A DNA stretch of 64,000 bases. Origin: Lanius collurio. Its lineage: Eukaryota > Chordata > Aves > Passeriformes > Laniidae. Position numbers and translations under genes: made by a program. Of the stretch, positions 51,830 to 64,000 are shown one piece after another (positions within the stretch are counted from its first letter, which is position 1; each line of letters opens with the position of its first letter). Under the pieces are notes generated by a model, which ran no database searches, was not told the DNA's origin, and worked only from the letters and a program-made list of their open reading frames with translations. Location: NCBI GenBank assembly GCA_020086605.1, contig JACBWW010000012.1, forward strand, positions 12,051,925 to 12,115,924, read 5' to 3'.

Positions 51830-52457
51830 CTGGAGGAAGCTACATTAAACAAACAAACATGTTTTCACCATTCAGTTACACAGGTCATAAAAATGAGCAG
51901 TTCAGAAGTGCCATTATTGAAAAATGTAGCTACACTGCAAAAGGAAACATTGATATCTAGTAGCATGGGGACAAACAACAGTGCAAGACTTGATTTACTG
52001 GCATATTATAGTAAGGGTCCTTAGTTTGCCCACCCTCTTAGGCTTGGCTTATCATACAACTCAGTTCCTCTAGTCTTGAAGGTAAACATCATTCTAAGCC
52101 CAGCACTAGTAACACCAGGTTTGCCTCCCTGATCAAAGTGCTAGTATTTGGGACATTTTTCTACAAATGAAGCACACAGAACATTAGACTAGATTTCATG
52201 TTGGCTATAATGAGTCGCTCCATCTGAAATGAATGGAATATCAGGAAGCTTAGCCCATCATTCAATGTGCATAGAATGGCTTCAACAGGCTCTGTATTAA
52301 GACTTATGGGTCTTAATACAATTCAGAGCATCCCTTTTGCTCGAAGCTTCCTGAGGGAGGTAATTTACCTTTCACTTGTCTATAAAGCATAACTGATTCT
52401 GTATACTTTTTCGTTCTTTATCTTTTTGGTTGAAAAATAACACCTTTTTCATCTACG

Positions 52458-52520
52458 TTACAAAAAAACAAACAAAAACCAACCAAACAAAGAACAACAC
52501 CAAAACCCCAAACAAAACAG
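52458..52520 (+). repeat. A- and C-rich low-complexity tract
   Basis: Composed of ACAAAC, CCAACC and AAACCCC words within intron B-C. It keeps a chance minus-strand frame open. Confidence 0.75.
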
Positions 52521-55500
52521 CCACAAATCCTACTCTATTGTCCTTAAAGTCCTCAATAGATAGTCTAAAGAATGTGTTTTCCTTTAAAATAATTTTTATG
52601 CTCCAACAGTAAATGTTCAGTTTCAGCTGTTGGTCACTCCAATGACACCGACCCAGTCTGACAATCATTCTATGGTATGTTACAACCCTTTTTAAATTAT
52701 CTTTTATGCTGTTTTTGTACAGTTGCTTATACCTACAGACCCTGTTTGAAAAGCTATGAGTTTCTACCATTTAGTATATCCTTTATAATCACTTAATGAA
52801 TGTAAATTCATGAAGTGCCACGCCACTGAATTCAGGAAGCTTTTTGACTACTTAGGGAGGGGCTGACCACTAATGATTCACATTCAAACACCAACATAGT
52901 ACACATTATTAAGACATTTACCCCACTGGAACAAATTACTGCTCTTAAACAGCTATAAATCCAGAATGGTTTTATTGGCCTCACAGGAGTCCTGATTTGC
53001 TCTGACAAACCAGGGATCAAAGTCACATGCTAAGCACAAAACACTTCACCAGACAGCTGGTGGCATATAGATTTTTTTGTTACAGACAGATACAACTCTT
53101 TTTCATGCAGATAAGGCCTTACACATCTGCTTTAAGTCAGAAGTTAAATGTTCCTTGGCCTATAAGCAAGTAAAAAAAAAATTATGCCTTTGAAAAAGCC
53201 AACAACATATTCTATGGATTACATACCCCTGCAATCAACTATGTGCAGTTAATGTACCATGGAGATACTGGGATACACTGAAGCAGAAGTAGTAAAGAAC
53301 AGGTCCAGTGCTTGAGAAACTTGTAGTTGCCTCAGGCACTAGTGTTCAATTTTAGCTTTTGTTATAATGAAATCAGTTGTCAGATCAGTTGGTTTTTTTT
53401 TTAAAAAAAAAAAAAAGCCAAGGATTTACATAATGCTTTTTAAAAAGCTTTCTCTTACATTGTTTTCCAGAGATCACTCTGATTCTTGTTCCCATGGAAA
53501 CAGAGAAGGCTGCTGGCAGCCAAGAACTAATGGGCAAGAACTCTCCCTTGCAAACTTCAGTTTAGAACTGTCAGCTGGAATATGTAACAGAATTTAAGAA
53601 AACAGCTACGTATTATAAGAAATACTCGACCCCAGATTTGTAAGAACATAAAGAAGCGCAAAAGAGGCATAAGGAAACAGTAAACAAGTACAGGTATGGA
53701 TTCTGGTTTCTCTGAAATCAGATAAAAGTTGTTGCTACTGCTTCAGTGGTCAATTCTGAGCCAGTTTTTGAGTTGCTGTTAGTTCCCAGTTCTTGAGCAT
53801 CCACATTACAGTAACTCGTATTAATTAGTAGGACGCTTGAGAAAACCTTGTTCAATAGAGAGGATAGGCTCACTAATGAGCACCTTGGGCATGCTCCTAA
53901 TATACCATGTAAGAACTGAACTGCCTTATTTCTGGCAATCAGAGAAGGATATGATTTCCAATTATTTTAAACAATGTTTGTTTACTTTGTCTCTCATAAT
54001 TCTTGTATTACCTGTTTTGATAAGCTTGACAATTAAAAAGAAAAAAAAAATAAAGCAAAAGCAAGACATGTAAAGCACACTCCAGTTATGTTACTCTGTT
54101 CTAAACATAACCCAACAAATTTGGCTTATGAATCTCAAAAGCCCTGAGGTGATAAACATCATATCCCAAATGTAAATACTTCATTTTGGAAAATGAAAAG
54201 AGGTTTATTTAATAACAGCAAATATTGCAAGTAGCTGCATGGTAGCCATCTTTCTGCAGAATAAAGAGTTTCCCAAAACATTTTTAGGTGAGAGTTCAAG
54301 GCAGATTTTCTATCAGCTCAGATCCATTTTTGCTTTGGAATCAGCACGAAATAACTTCAACTCTCTCTCACTATGGAGCAGTTGAACTTAATTTTAAAAC
54401 AAGTCTTAAGTTTGAAAAATATCTGACATTTCAAAATAGTTAACATATTCAGGATTTTATCTATTGTACTTAAACTCCCAAGAAAATATGACTACTGACA
54501 ATTAAAATATAACTTCAAAGTTATTTAGAAACTATTACTACAGAGGAAAGCATTTTATGTACTCTCCATGTCAGTATATTATATTGTCACCTTAAGCAGT
54601 CATATTGCCAGTATGACAGAATGTTGTAAAAATACTTTACTGTACAATCAATTTTTCTGAGGTGAGCCACAGATTTTTTTTTATATGACTCAATTATTGC
54701 CATCCTCCACATACTAATACTCAAAGTTAGTCTTTATTTAAATGATATATTTTTAAAGCATCCTGCCATCTGCAAAAATGTCAAGTTCTGTTGTTTTTAA
54801 AGAACAGTAACTAAATTAGCAGCACTTTGCAGTAACATCATTTTGACAAAAGCAAATTACTAAAAGGTACAGAATGTCAGAAGCAACAGTAATGCATGTG
54901 ATGAAGATAATTCTGTGCAGCTGAATAAGAATCAGCTGAATGGGGTCACTGGTCTGATGCACCTTCCTTTGTGATACAGCAACTCCTGCCAACGCTGTAG
55001 ATGACAAGAGTAAAATCAGGAGGGCAGCTCATTTTGTTGCCTTAGTATATTAATAGCACACAATGTTTAAAACCTGTAGATGTAAATACCAAGTGTAAAT
55101 GCATGACTTGTTTTCCCAGTAATGCTGAGAACCAAAAAAGGATAATCTAAAACATTAAAAATTTAGGTGATGTAAGAGATAATGTATTTCAAAAGAAAAT
55201 CCCTTTCTCAGAATTACTAAATTACTCTATGAGAAAAGCAATATTAATGCACCTTAACAATTGTTAAAATTTTGTCCAATTTATTCAAAATAATAAATAT
55301 ACAATAAACAGAATTTTCTTAACTGATTTTTTTTTACATAGACTAACACACATTTGCTTTTTATATCTTTTGATGTTATGAAATTTATTGTCATTGTAAT
55401 CTAAGAATTATAGTAACATATCAGACATGGACCATTTCTATGAGGCAAATCCATTCTTGTTTAGGATTCTTAATCTTTTGTATTAAAGTCATACACATTG

Positions 55501-56389
55501 TCAGTCCTAGAGATTAAAAGCTTATCACCAGACTTCCACTATATAACACTTATTGTATCACTAAAGAACATTAGTTCACAAAATTATCTTTCCAAGTTGA
55601 GTATTAGATCTGGAAGCTAAGCAAAGAGCTTTGGCCCAAGTATTGAACTTCAGCCAGCAGCCCTGTACCTCCTTAAATATAATTATCCCTTAAACTACAC
55701 TTCAGAGGCTAATTTAGATCTATATTCTAACATTTACTCTCATTGAAACACCCTGAGGATCATTAAGTCTTATGTACAAATTTACAACCACAGAAAACTT
55801 TTGATTTTTGGGGTTTTTTTCCTAAGTGATCTTGTGTCAAGATTAAAAATTCTACTGAGAGGGTGATGAAATCCAAACAGCAACATTAACTAGATCACAA
55901 CAGAACTATTACCACTCTGCTGATTAATTTCTGTGCTGGCTACTATAACAAGAAGAAAGATATTCACAAGTTGTACTGCCTAAAGACCATCCAGATCAGA
56001 ACAGTGCTCTCACAGGAAGAGTGTGATACAGAAAACATCCTTCTCTACCACATTTCTAGTAGGATCAGGAAGACAACATCATTGCTGTTGCTGGGGTTTT
56101 TTGTTGCACTGTCTTTTGGCAGATGCCTTGAGAAAGTCAAGTGAAATTCAGTTTGACATATTTTCCCTAGATCTACTCTTAATAATCAGTAAGAGGAAAA
56201 GAAGCTTTGCATTTCCTTTGAGTCACTTAAAGAAGAATTGGTAGTTGATTCCCCTGCTCAAGGTGACAACTGCTTCAATACTTCTATATTTAAGGCCTCC
56301 CAAAAATAGTGTGGTCTTGCCAATATAACCTAAAAGCCTTCATTTTTTGTTAGAACACTCAGAAAACCTTTACTTCTTTGAAATGTTAC

Positions 56390-56443
56390 CTTTTTCACAG
56401 CTCCTTGTTCTGTGGTATTTGTCTCCTCTTTTCCTGTCAATGG
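56390..56443 (-). CDS. Candidate 54-bp cassette exon between exons B and C
   Basis: The segment lies after a TTTGTAATACAAG acceptor and before AAAAAG then GTAACA. Its length is a multiple of three, and in the phase set by exon B it is open throughout, so it could be included or skipped without breaking the frame. In another phase it is also open (PLTGKEETNTTEQGAVKK). The acceptor is weak and there is no independent support. Confidence 0.2.
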
Positions 56444-57757
56444 CTTGTATTACAAACCAAAAGTAAATAAATCAAGGCCTTTTCTTTTGTAGGTCTTCGG
56501 ATTTTTTTTTCTCTGAATACAAATATGTTTATAATGATAACAGCAAGGACATAATTTGGATTTCCCTGTTATTCAACCTACAGAGTTTTTTCTCTTTTCT
56601 AGTATGACAGCAATAATATTACTTAAAAGTCTAGGATGACCAGATTTGATGTCTACTTGTCTGTGTGCTTCAAAGACTTTAGGAATTCCCATGAAGTCCA
56701 CACACTGCAGACCACCCCAAGCTCCTTGTTTGGGTTTTTTATTAAATGCAGAAGTACAGCATTATGTGGAGGATGAGGGAACACGTGTGAATAGGCTGCT
56801 AAAGACTTGACTAAAGGTTTTTAGAGTTTTATCCAAACTCTGACAAAAGATAATGCATTTACTCAAACTACTCACAGAACTGAAAATATCAACAAAGGCT
56901 AAAGTATTTGTCTGTAGATTGTTCTAACTCTCAGACATTAGGGTTGGATAGTGAGTTTAAACTATTTTATTATTATCATGGCACTCTTCAGTAAACAGCA
57001 CTGAAATTACAGAAATCTGACATCAAATTTGGATTCATATTGCATAATTAAAATCCTTAATATAATGTTTATGTTAAAAACTGTACAATAGAACTTAGTA
57101 CAGAATATAAGCACTTTTTTGTGAAGATCAATAGCTCAACTGATCAAAATTATTTTATTTCAACTATTATTTTATTCAGACAATTTGCATTCTAAAACCA
57201 CAGCTTAGCAGCTTACAGTGAAGGTTCTCAATAAAAAAGAAAAGTACTTCAAACGGAAAACTTGTTTCATCAATCATGATGTATAAACACGTGATAATTT
57301 ACAAGGGCTCCATGAAATATTCATTTCACAGGAGAAATTTCAATTGCATTCAGCAGAAGTTTAGCCAGGATAATGACCATTAACATGAGATCTTACTGGT
57401 TTATTATTGGAATTCATACTTTTAAGAAGTACCTTAATGGTATTTCATATAACATATTTGTATGCAAAATGTAATTACCTCTTTTTCTAACATTTAAAGT
57501 ACAATTATTAGGTAAAAACATCCAAAAAGCTATGACAATGAGAATGCCAACACACCACAAACACTATTTTCTTAGTGCAGAATTTGTGGGTAAATAAAAG
57601 TACTCTCAAAAGCAGATCAATAGGCATTAAAGATGAAGAAATAAAAGAGAAAACACTCTATATGCAACAGGAGAATAATTTGATAATGTTCAAAAACTTG
57701 GAAATTGTTTGGTTTAATTTAAGTCAAAGTTTGAATTTCTTGCAAGCATAAAATTAC

Positions 57758-57795
57758 CTGGTTGCAGTCTTGATCCAGAACCATCAACACAATCT
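57758..57795 (-). CDS. Exon B of the split gene (38-bp micro-exon)
   Basis: A short segment follows a long T-rich tract ending TAATAATAG and precedes CCAG then GTAATT. It gives one completing base, twelve codons (DCVDGSGSRLQP) and one leftover base. Its 38-bp length is what is needed to convert the phase left by exon A into the phase required by exon C; joining A directly to C would hit a stop within about a dozen codons. The exon is small and the donor is only moderate, so the phase match is the main support. Confidence 0.52.
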
Positions 57796-59823
57796 CTATT
57801 ATTAAAAAAAAAAAAAGAAAAAAGTTTTGAGTTTGGCATCAATGATTGTAGAGAAAATATCAGTATTCCCAGACTCCTTCTCATGTTTCCTCTAAAGGAA
57901 ATCTGTCCAAATTCACTAGTTTACAACTGTGCATTTGTAAGTCACATAACGGCTGATTTTCTCTGAATGTCCAAAACAGGATGACTTCTACTAAATAAAA
58001 GTTTCTTTCCCTGCTCAATACTAGCAAAGTGGGGGGAAAATTGATATTATATCACCAGGATAGCAATATCTCAATACAGGTCAGAAATACAGGTCTACAG
58101 GTTTCAATGTCAGGTCTTTCTCTAAACTCTAGACAAATACTTTCCCAGCCTGCAGATTTAACTAGCTAAGCAGTAACAAATGGGTACAGACATCAGGGAA
58201 CTGAAAGAACCAACATAATGTCCTGATGGATGGCAGCCACCATAGCCCAAGAATGGAAAGAATTTGTATCTATTTTTGTGGCAGTAGGGAAAACTACGGT
58301 TTCAATGAGTAGTTACAAAGTAAGACAAGGAAATAGTTTCCCTAGTGATTATGGGAGGGGCAGAGATCTGTATAGTATTGAATTTCTACAAAGAGAAAGA
58401 AAACATGCTTTCTTCAGTGCTCAAGCATGAGGAGGTTGCCATTACTGACTGCAATGGGACTAAAGATGTAAGGCTAGGAAGCGATAAATGAGAGACTGGA
58501 TGGTGCTATGCTAAGAACCATTCTGAAAGCAAAAATAAAATACTTCATTTGAATCGAACAGGGTCTGTGAAGAAACACAAGAAAAGAATCAATGTTTTCA
58601 TTATAAGTACTCACCTATCTAAGTTAAAGGTAAAACAAAAAAAAATTGTTCAGGAGGCAGATGAAGCCAAGAGTGATTTTGAGAATTTTTTCCACATATG
58701 AGAGAAAAGCAGAAATTAAGAAATAATTAACAGAATTTGTGAATAAGGGGGGTGCCAAAGACATCAGAAAAAATAATGGTCAAGAATGTTTGATGCATTA
58801 CTGAAGAAACTGAAGAAAAAGGAACACCTTTAGAAGAGGGATGATGTGACATATTCTGCTTCTGTTTGCTTCCTTTTTGAAGGAAATGAGGCTGCCAGAT
58901 CCAAGAAATGGGGGTCTGTGTTTATGCAGATCTAGAGGAGTTCAAAGGGACAAGACTCTACATTACTACACTACTACAATATATGCTATGAAATACACAG
59001 GCACATTTTTCTACAGAAAAACACCTGCTTAAAAGCACAAAACCAGAATTTGGCTAACCAACTTGTATCAGTTTAAGCTTAAGTAGCAAGCATGTAAAGC
59101 TTTTGTGTGTAAATACCCTCTAACAATATCCTGACACAGACTTAGTGCCATAGGCTGAGATAAAATGAAGCTGAAAATGTAACCAAGGGCATGTTTCATG
59201 AAGGCAATTGCAGAACTGTTCCACTGGGAAACAACCAACTGGAACTGATCGTAACAGTGATCAATTATATAATTTATATTAAAATCACAAATCACAGCTA
59301 GCTTATCTGAGGTTGTCTTTCAGAAGCATTAAAACTTCGTTTAATTATACCTGAAAAAAACACATAAATTTTATCTTCTGTTTAAAAAAAAAGCAAAACA
59401 AAACAAAACATGCATGTTAATGTCTTCTATTCCCAGACATGGTATTAACATAATTTTTAGAAAACAGCCTTAAACAAACTCCAAACCCCCACTTGACTGT
59501 CAAGTTGCTGTTTGATGTATCAAAAATTTGCTTGCATCATAACTACAATCTCAGCCCCACACAGTATTTTAATAAACAATTTCAGAGTTTCACAGAAACT
59601 AACAACAAATGCTGGCTAGATGTCCACAGAACATGTACCTGGATTTGCATTAAATTGTTACAGTTTCTGCTACCACTGCAACATCTGTAGTCTGGATAAG
59701 GAGATAAAATATTTGCCCACTTTCTCAGAGAGACTTTGATGGTCCACTAGAGTTTTACTGTCACCATTCCTTTAGCTAGCATTCCATTAGCATCTATGTG
59801 CAATAACATATGCAATACCTTAC
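57796..59823 (-). other. Intron A-B
   Basis: About 2.0 kb of AT-rich sequence between exons A and B. No repeat family was recognised. It includes an A-rich tract at 59383-59411 and ends (on the minus strand) in the long T-rich acceptor tract of exon B. Confidence 0.5.
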
Positions 59824-60011
59824 CTCCTAAATAACCCTGCTGAAGTTAAGACCTTAAAGACAGCTGTATGAGCAGTTACTGGTCCAACATCTAACCAGCA
59901 ATGAAACTGAATATAAACATTGAAATAATTTCTTGCATACTGCCAAAAAATCCGTAGAAGGAAAGGTAATGCTTGATGATATCCATTATTTATGCACTTG
60001 GAAAGCATTGC
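59824..60011 (-). CDS. Exon A of the split gene (internal, 188 bp)
   Basis: The segment follows a TTTAAG acceptor and ends at a strong donor (GGAG then GTAAGG). Only one frame is open across all 188 bp; the other two meet stops within about 30 bases. It encodes 62 residues with runs such as LPFLLRIFWQYARNYF and TAHTAVFKVLTSAGLF, and leaves two bases (AG) for the next exon. The acceptor's pyrimidine tract is weak, so the left boundary is less certain than the donor. A methionine codon lies two codons in, but I treat this as an internal exon because a compatible upstream exon candidate exists near 60.9 kb. Confidence 0.6.
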
Positions 60012-60897
60012 CTTAAAGCAAATACTAGTCTTTAAGCACTTGTCTTAAATCACTCCTGTAAAACCATTCTTTTCATGGTAATTTGAGACCACTCTGGTAT
60101 CTCATTTTGATTGAGTGTATGTTTAATGAAAAGATAATTCTGCTAACTGAAAGTCTGAGTAACAAGATTAGGATATGCTTATAATTTTCCCATACAATTA
60201 ATGTATTTTAATAAAACACCTGCATCTTTGTCTACATGAGATTTTTTTCCACACTAGTAACATCAAAAACATTATCACTAAACAAAAACAGAGGCATCTA
60301 ATCACTCAAACAGCAGAAAAGAAAAAAAGTTTTTTGCTGAATTTAAATTAGTTTTCCCATTGTTGGTCTTGTTACAGCAGTTGTATCAGTTCTAGAGCAA
60401 CTGTAGAGCAAACACATTTCTGAGAGTCTTCAATTCTTCGTGTTAAAACCTACTTTTGTGTTGGACTCTGAAATATTTTCCCTACTTTTCTGAGATCCTC
60501 TGAATTTGAAAAAGAAATCCTGAAGGAGGTTTTCATCTCTCAGACTGAATCCACTTTAAAACGAAAACAAATTATACATCTTTAAGCCAAATCTGTCTCC
60601 CTAAACAGAAGACATACAGAGAGAGAATGAAAGAAAAAGAAACAATATTTTAATCCTTGGTGATGCTTTGCTTAACAAAACAGATATCAAAATTCTGTGG
60701 TAGCTAGCGCAAAAGGCTATTTGATAAGAGCAGCTGAATTACATAATAGCAAATAAACTAGAGCCTCATAGAAGCAAAAGTTCTTCAATTAACTTTGTTA
60801 ATGAGACAGAAAAAACAGAAAAAGAGAGTGTCCACTGCCTATAAAGTGAAGGAAATGAAAAATATTATTGCTCCTAGTCAAGGAACAGATATTTTAC

Positions 60898-60960
60898 CTT
60901 CTTAGGATGCAGATACAATAACAAATACAAAAGTAGAAGCTCTGATTGAAAGTGAATCAT
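60898..60960 (-). CDS. Candidate upstream or first exon of the split gene
   Basis: An ATG at 60960 with A at position -3 opens a 63-bp frame of leucine-rich codons (core LLLLYLLLYLHPKK) that ends in phase 0 at AAG then GTAAAA, matching exon A. Alternatively the segment could be an internal exon starting at 60941 after a TTTCAATCAG acceptor in the same frame. The low-complexity, leucine-heavy content and mediocre donor keep confidence low. If it is the first exon, the protein would be only about 259 residues. Confidence 0.28.
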
Positions 60961-60999
60961 GCTGCTTCGGGGTAAGGATTTTGAGTTACAGTCTCAGAC

Positions 61000-63900
61000 A
61001 CTCTGTCACAACAAATATATAATATATTATGTGACTATATGCAAGAAAATCAGTAACAAAAGCCACTTGGCTAAGTGTGAACACAGCTGTTGGCTAGAAT
61101 TTTATAAAAAACCATCCTCTTTCCAAGTACTCATGCACAAAATTGGGTTTGAAATACTATACCCTTTGGCTGTTTCAAATAAATGGTCTCTTATCAGTAA
61201 AGGGCTCATATCCAAATTTGCTTGATCAGTTTGATGACTCACCACATTTGACTTGCTAATCTGCCATCTTATGAGTGTATTTACAAGAGCATGATATTTC
61301 ACACCAGAGAGTCTGTCTCACCACTCACTGTACATGGAGATGCAATATTTTCTGATTCACATGCTAAAGTTAGGAAAATACTTATCATTGCTAGAAACCA
61401 AAACCCCAAAGAAGTCATGATGTAGAAAAACACTAAATAGCAAACATCCTTTAGCTCTACTTTTATTGCTAATTATTGTGCTAGAGACCCACTGAGCAGC
61501 TAGATCTCAGAGAGGAGTCTCATTATATTACTCACTATGAAAGCACAGGAAAATAATTTACTTAATAACTAAACACAAGGAGACTCAAACATGTAAAAAT
61601 CATGGTAATAAACACACTAACACATGTATCCACACACTTAGGGAACACTAATGACTATTGATAATCCCTAGTCCTCTGTGTATGAGTTATGCTAATCATA
61701 CAAAGCCAGACAGGGAGTAAGAAACAGCACAGATGTGTGGGCAAGTTAACTCACACAAATCACAGAGCACATAGTGTATCCTGATGTCCAGCTCAGGGTT
61801 ACCTGGACCACATTTCCTTTTACTATGGTTACTACTTTGACATGGATAGGAAGAGCAAGGCAATATGTTTTGATTTAATGCCTTGCAAGGTCATTTTTCA
61901 GTTCAAGATGATCTCAAGGAAAATTAAATACAAACCTTCCATCTCTTTCCTGTTTTGTGCCCACTCTTGTTAGAATGTGAAAGACTCACAAAAGCCATAG
62001 TTTTTAACTCCTGTCAGCCTCCCTGTTCTGAGTAGCTCTATGAAGAATCCTTGAGAACATAAAAAAATGTATCAAATGAGGCATAAAGAATTTCCCTGTC
62101 TGTTACTTTGGTCTTTAACAGCTGATGTAGTTAGAGCAACTTCTAAGACTTTAACTTCTCAATGTGCATTGACAACAGGAAAAATCATACAAGTACATAT
62201 TAATATGAAGTTTAGTGTTCTGCTCTTGTAGGCATCTAACAGGCAATTTCAAGGAAAGAGCTCATAACATGGTACGAGATCAGAAAAAACAGAGAAGATA
62301 GTAACTTTTGCTTTGGCTTTAACTTTCACTTCAATGGTATCTAAAAAAAACCCCAAAACCTCTGAAAACCTTTCCAAGTTGGATCAGACTGGTAGGAAAA
62401 TTGAATCAAGATTTTGTGTAAGCAGAAAACTTCAATACATCTCCTTCAATGAAATGGAAGCAAAGGGAGTGTTTTTTTGAATGACAGCTCAACGATCTTT
62501 TTAGGAGAAAGGTGAAAACACTTTTATTTATTCAAAATACTGTTAGCAAGATGCCCTTCAAATCACTGTACACTGGAATGGACAAGCCAAACCAGGTTAA
62601 TTAAGCTGTTTTGCAGAGCAAACAGCAAAGTTTTTTTCTTGCTAGCAGTGACTCCGTGTACAGGAACAGAAGTTGACATAAACATACTTTGAACTTAACT
62701 CAGGCATCATACAGGAAAACCAGGTCTTGGCTGATGTCTTCAACAAAATCCCATTAGCCTGAGGTCTCGAGAGAAATCTGAATCTTAGACAACTCAGGAA
62801 AAGCAAACCTACAAAACTCTAAGATCTCCAAAGTTCTTCCCAGACAGCCCATTGTGTAAATAATTGGGTTTCTTGGTGCAATAATAATTTTCAAGAAATT
62901 TCCTTTCTCTTCACAATCTGAAACCAGAAAACCATATATAGCAAATGTCAGACAATCTTATTCCAAAAGCTTACCAAACTATCTAATCATCTTACTAAAG
63001 AAAAAATGTCTTCTCAAACCACCAAATCCATCAAATACAACCAGTCTGAATTAAAAAAAAAAAAAAATAGAAGGCTCAGCTCTGTGACCACAGAACTCTC
63101 AAGATATAAGGTAGCTGCCTACAATGTAGCCCAAATTACAGGCTCCAGAAAACAAATTACGTTACTGAATGGAGATGTATTTCATACTGTGTTTGTTGCT
63201 GTCCTCAAAAGTAGTTAAATTTGGAGCTACGTGATGACCTAAACTCACAAGCTAAACGATGAGCCAAATCACTTGCAATCCCCAAATCAACTGGATATGA
63301 GCATTACCAGCACAAGACTCAAGTCCTGGCACTGTGCAAACCAGTTGCATTCCTCAAAGAAAGATGTAGGAGCCCCTTTTAGAGTTACACCACTAGAACA
63401 TTGTTCAGGCAGATCTGTGGGGTCCTCATTACACAGTAACTTTGAATACTATTGCATTGCAGAAATTCAGGAAAGGAATCCTGTATATCACTGTCTTTGC
63501 TCATTGGTTACAAGATATGTAATTATAGCGATTCCTCCAAATAGGAATAAATTAAATTATGAGGTTAGAGAACATCTTCTAAGCAAGATACAGCAGAACA
63601 ACAGGACTATGTTCTGAGACTTCTTAATCTCTTGAAAAGCCTGGGCAATACAGAAAAGAATCTATTGCATGCTACCTTTTTATTGGGAGGAAGTCTTGCC
63701 CTTTACAAGACAAGTCCATAAAGCCCTTGGACTAGGTTTTTCCAATAACATGTTTTACACAGAAGTGTCTTTCAATGTGTTTAGGACACTGTCCTGATTG
63801 TGGTGTAAATGAATACGACTAAGGGAAACAAAACATATTGTCCAAAAGAGCATTCCCAAAGAGTAAATTTTTAACTCTCACCCAACTGACACACCAGCTC

Positions 63901-64000
63901 TACTGGACTACTATGCACTAAGACATATTACATATTTTCCTGCTATTTTACCAACAGAAGTGAACATATGGTTACACAGTAAACCAAATGCAAGTAAAAA
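61000..64000. other. No gene recognised
   Basis: AT-rich sequence expected to lie upstream of, or in a 5' intron of, the split gene. Weak donor-like sites near 61801, 62967 and 63878 gave no usable exon. A poly-A run lies at 63052-63067. Confidence 0.45.

Larger units (their letters stand above)
51830..57757 (-). other. Intron B-C
   Basis: About 5.9 kb, apart from the candidate cassette exon at 56390-56443. It holds plus-strand A-rich low-complexity tracts at 52458-52520 and 53391-53416, and no recognisable interspersed repeat. Confidence 0.5.
36748..60011 (-). other. Split protein-coding gene, 3' part (locus span of seven exons)
   Basis: Seven minus-strand exons (A to G, from high to low coordinate) form one open frame of about 238 codons ending in TGA. 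The exit and entry phases agree at every junction: A ends with 2 leftover bases, B takes 1 and leaves 1, C takes 2 and leaves 0, D leaves 1, E takes 2 and leaves 0, F and G are in phase 0. All six introns are GT...AG. The other frames of most exons contain stops, so the chain is unlikely to be chance. The product has no obvious signal peptide or membrane span in the visible part; exon C is lysine- and arginine-rich and exon D is aromatic-rich. I do not recognise the family. The start codon is either near 60960 or outside the window. Skipped or extra exons remain possible. Confidence 0.72.

Noticed and set aside
1..64000. tRNA, rRNA, CRISPR arrays, bacterial operons
   Set aside because: No cloverleaf sequence, conserved rRNA block, regular spacer-repeat array or Shine-Dalgarno-led gene cluster was seen; the repeats and split exons point to a vertebrate nuclear genome.

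Overview
This looks like nuclear DNA of a bird. It is AT-rich, has no long open frames, and its recognisable repeats are avian: 5'-truncated CR1 LINE copies and long-terminal-repeat (LTR) sequences of the kinds found in bird genomes. Nothing suggests bacterial, plasmid or organellar DNA, and no rRNA, tRNA or CRISPR array was seen.

Right half (about 36.7-60.0 kb, minus strand): the best coding evidence is the 3' part of a split protein-coding gene. Seven exons (59824-60011, 57758-57795, 51729-51829, 49868-49976, 48749-48801, 44821-44895, 36748-36900) each sit between AG and GT splice signals, apart from the last, which ends in a stop codon. Their reading phases chain without a break into about 238 codons. 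I could not recognise the protein family. The gene probably continues to the right, either through a weak candidate exon near 60.9 kb or beyond the window. Its introns hold two LTRs (42362-42960, with a perfect 5-bp target-site duplication, and about 45025-46133), two CR1 fragments, a 40-bp tandem duplication and several A-rich tracts.

Left half (1 to about 36.7 kb): mostly unique, non-coding-looking sequence with three CR1 loci. These are an old copy at 9.97-10.9 kb, a better-preserved copy at 12.79-13.92 kb with reverse-transcriptase remnants, and a copy at 26.87-28.0 kb split by an LTR-like insertion. Several isolated exon-like segments (1298-1366, 2697-2938, 8649-8711, 22699-22808, 25926-25982, 34326-34654) have open frames and plausible splice sites, but no consistent chain joins them, so they are low-confidence leads. 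A perfect 20-bp tandem duplication at 33201-33240 creates two consensus p53 half-sites.

All repeat names and splice calls were made by eye. No alignment, repeat library, RNA data or protein search was available.
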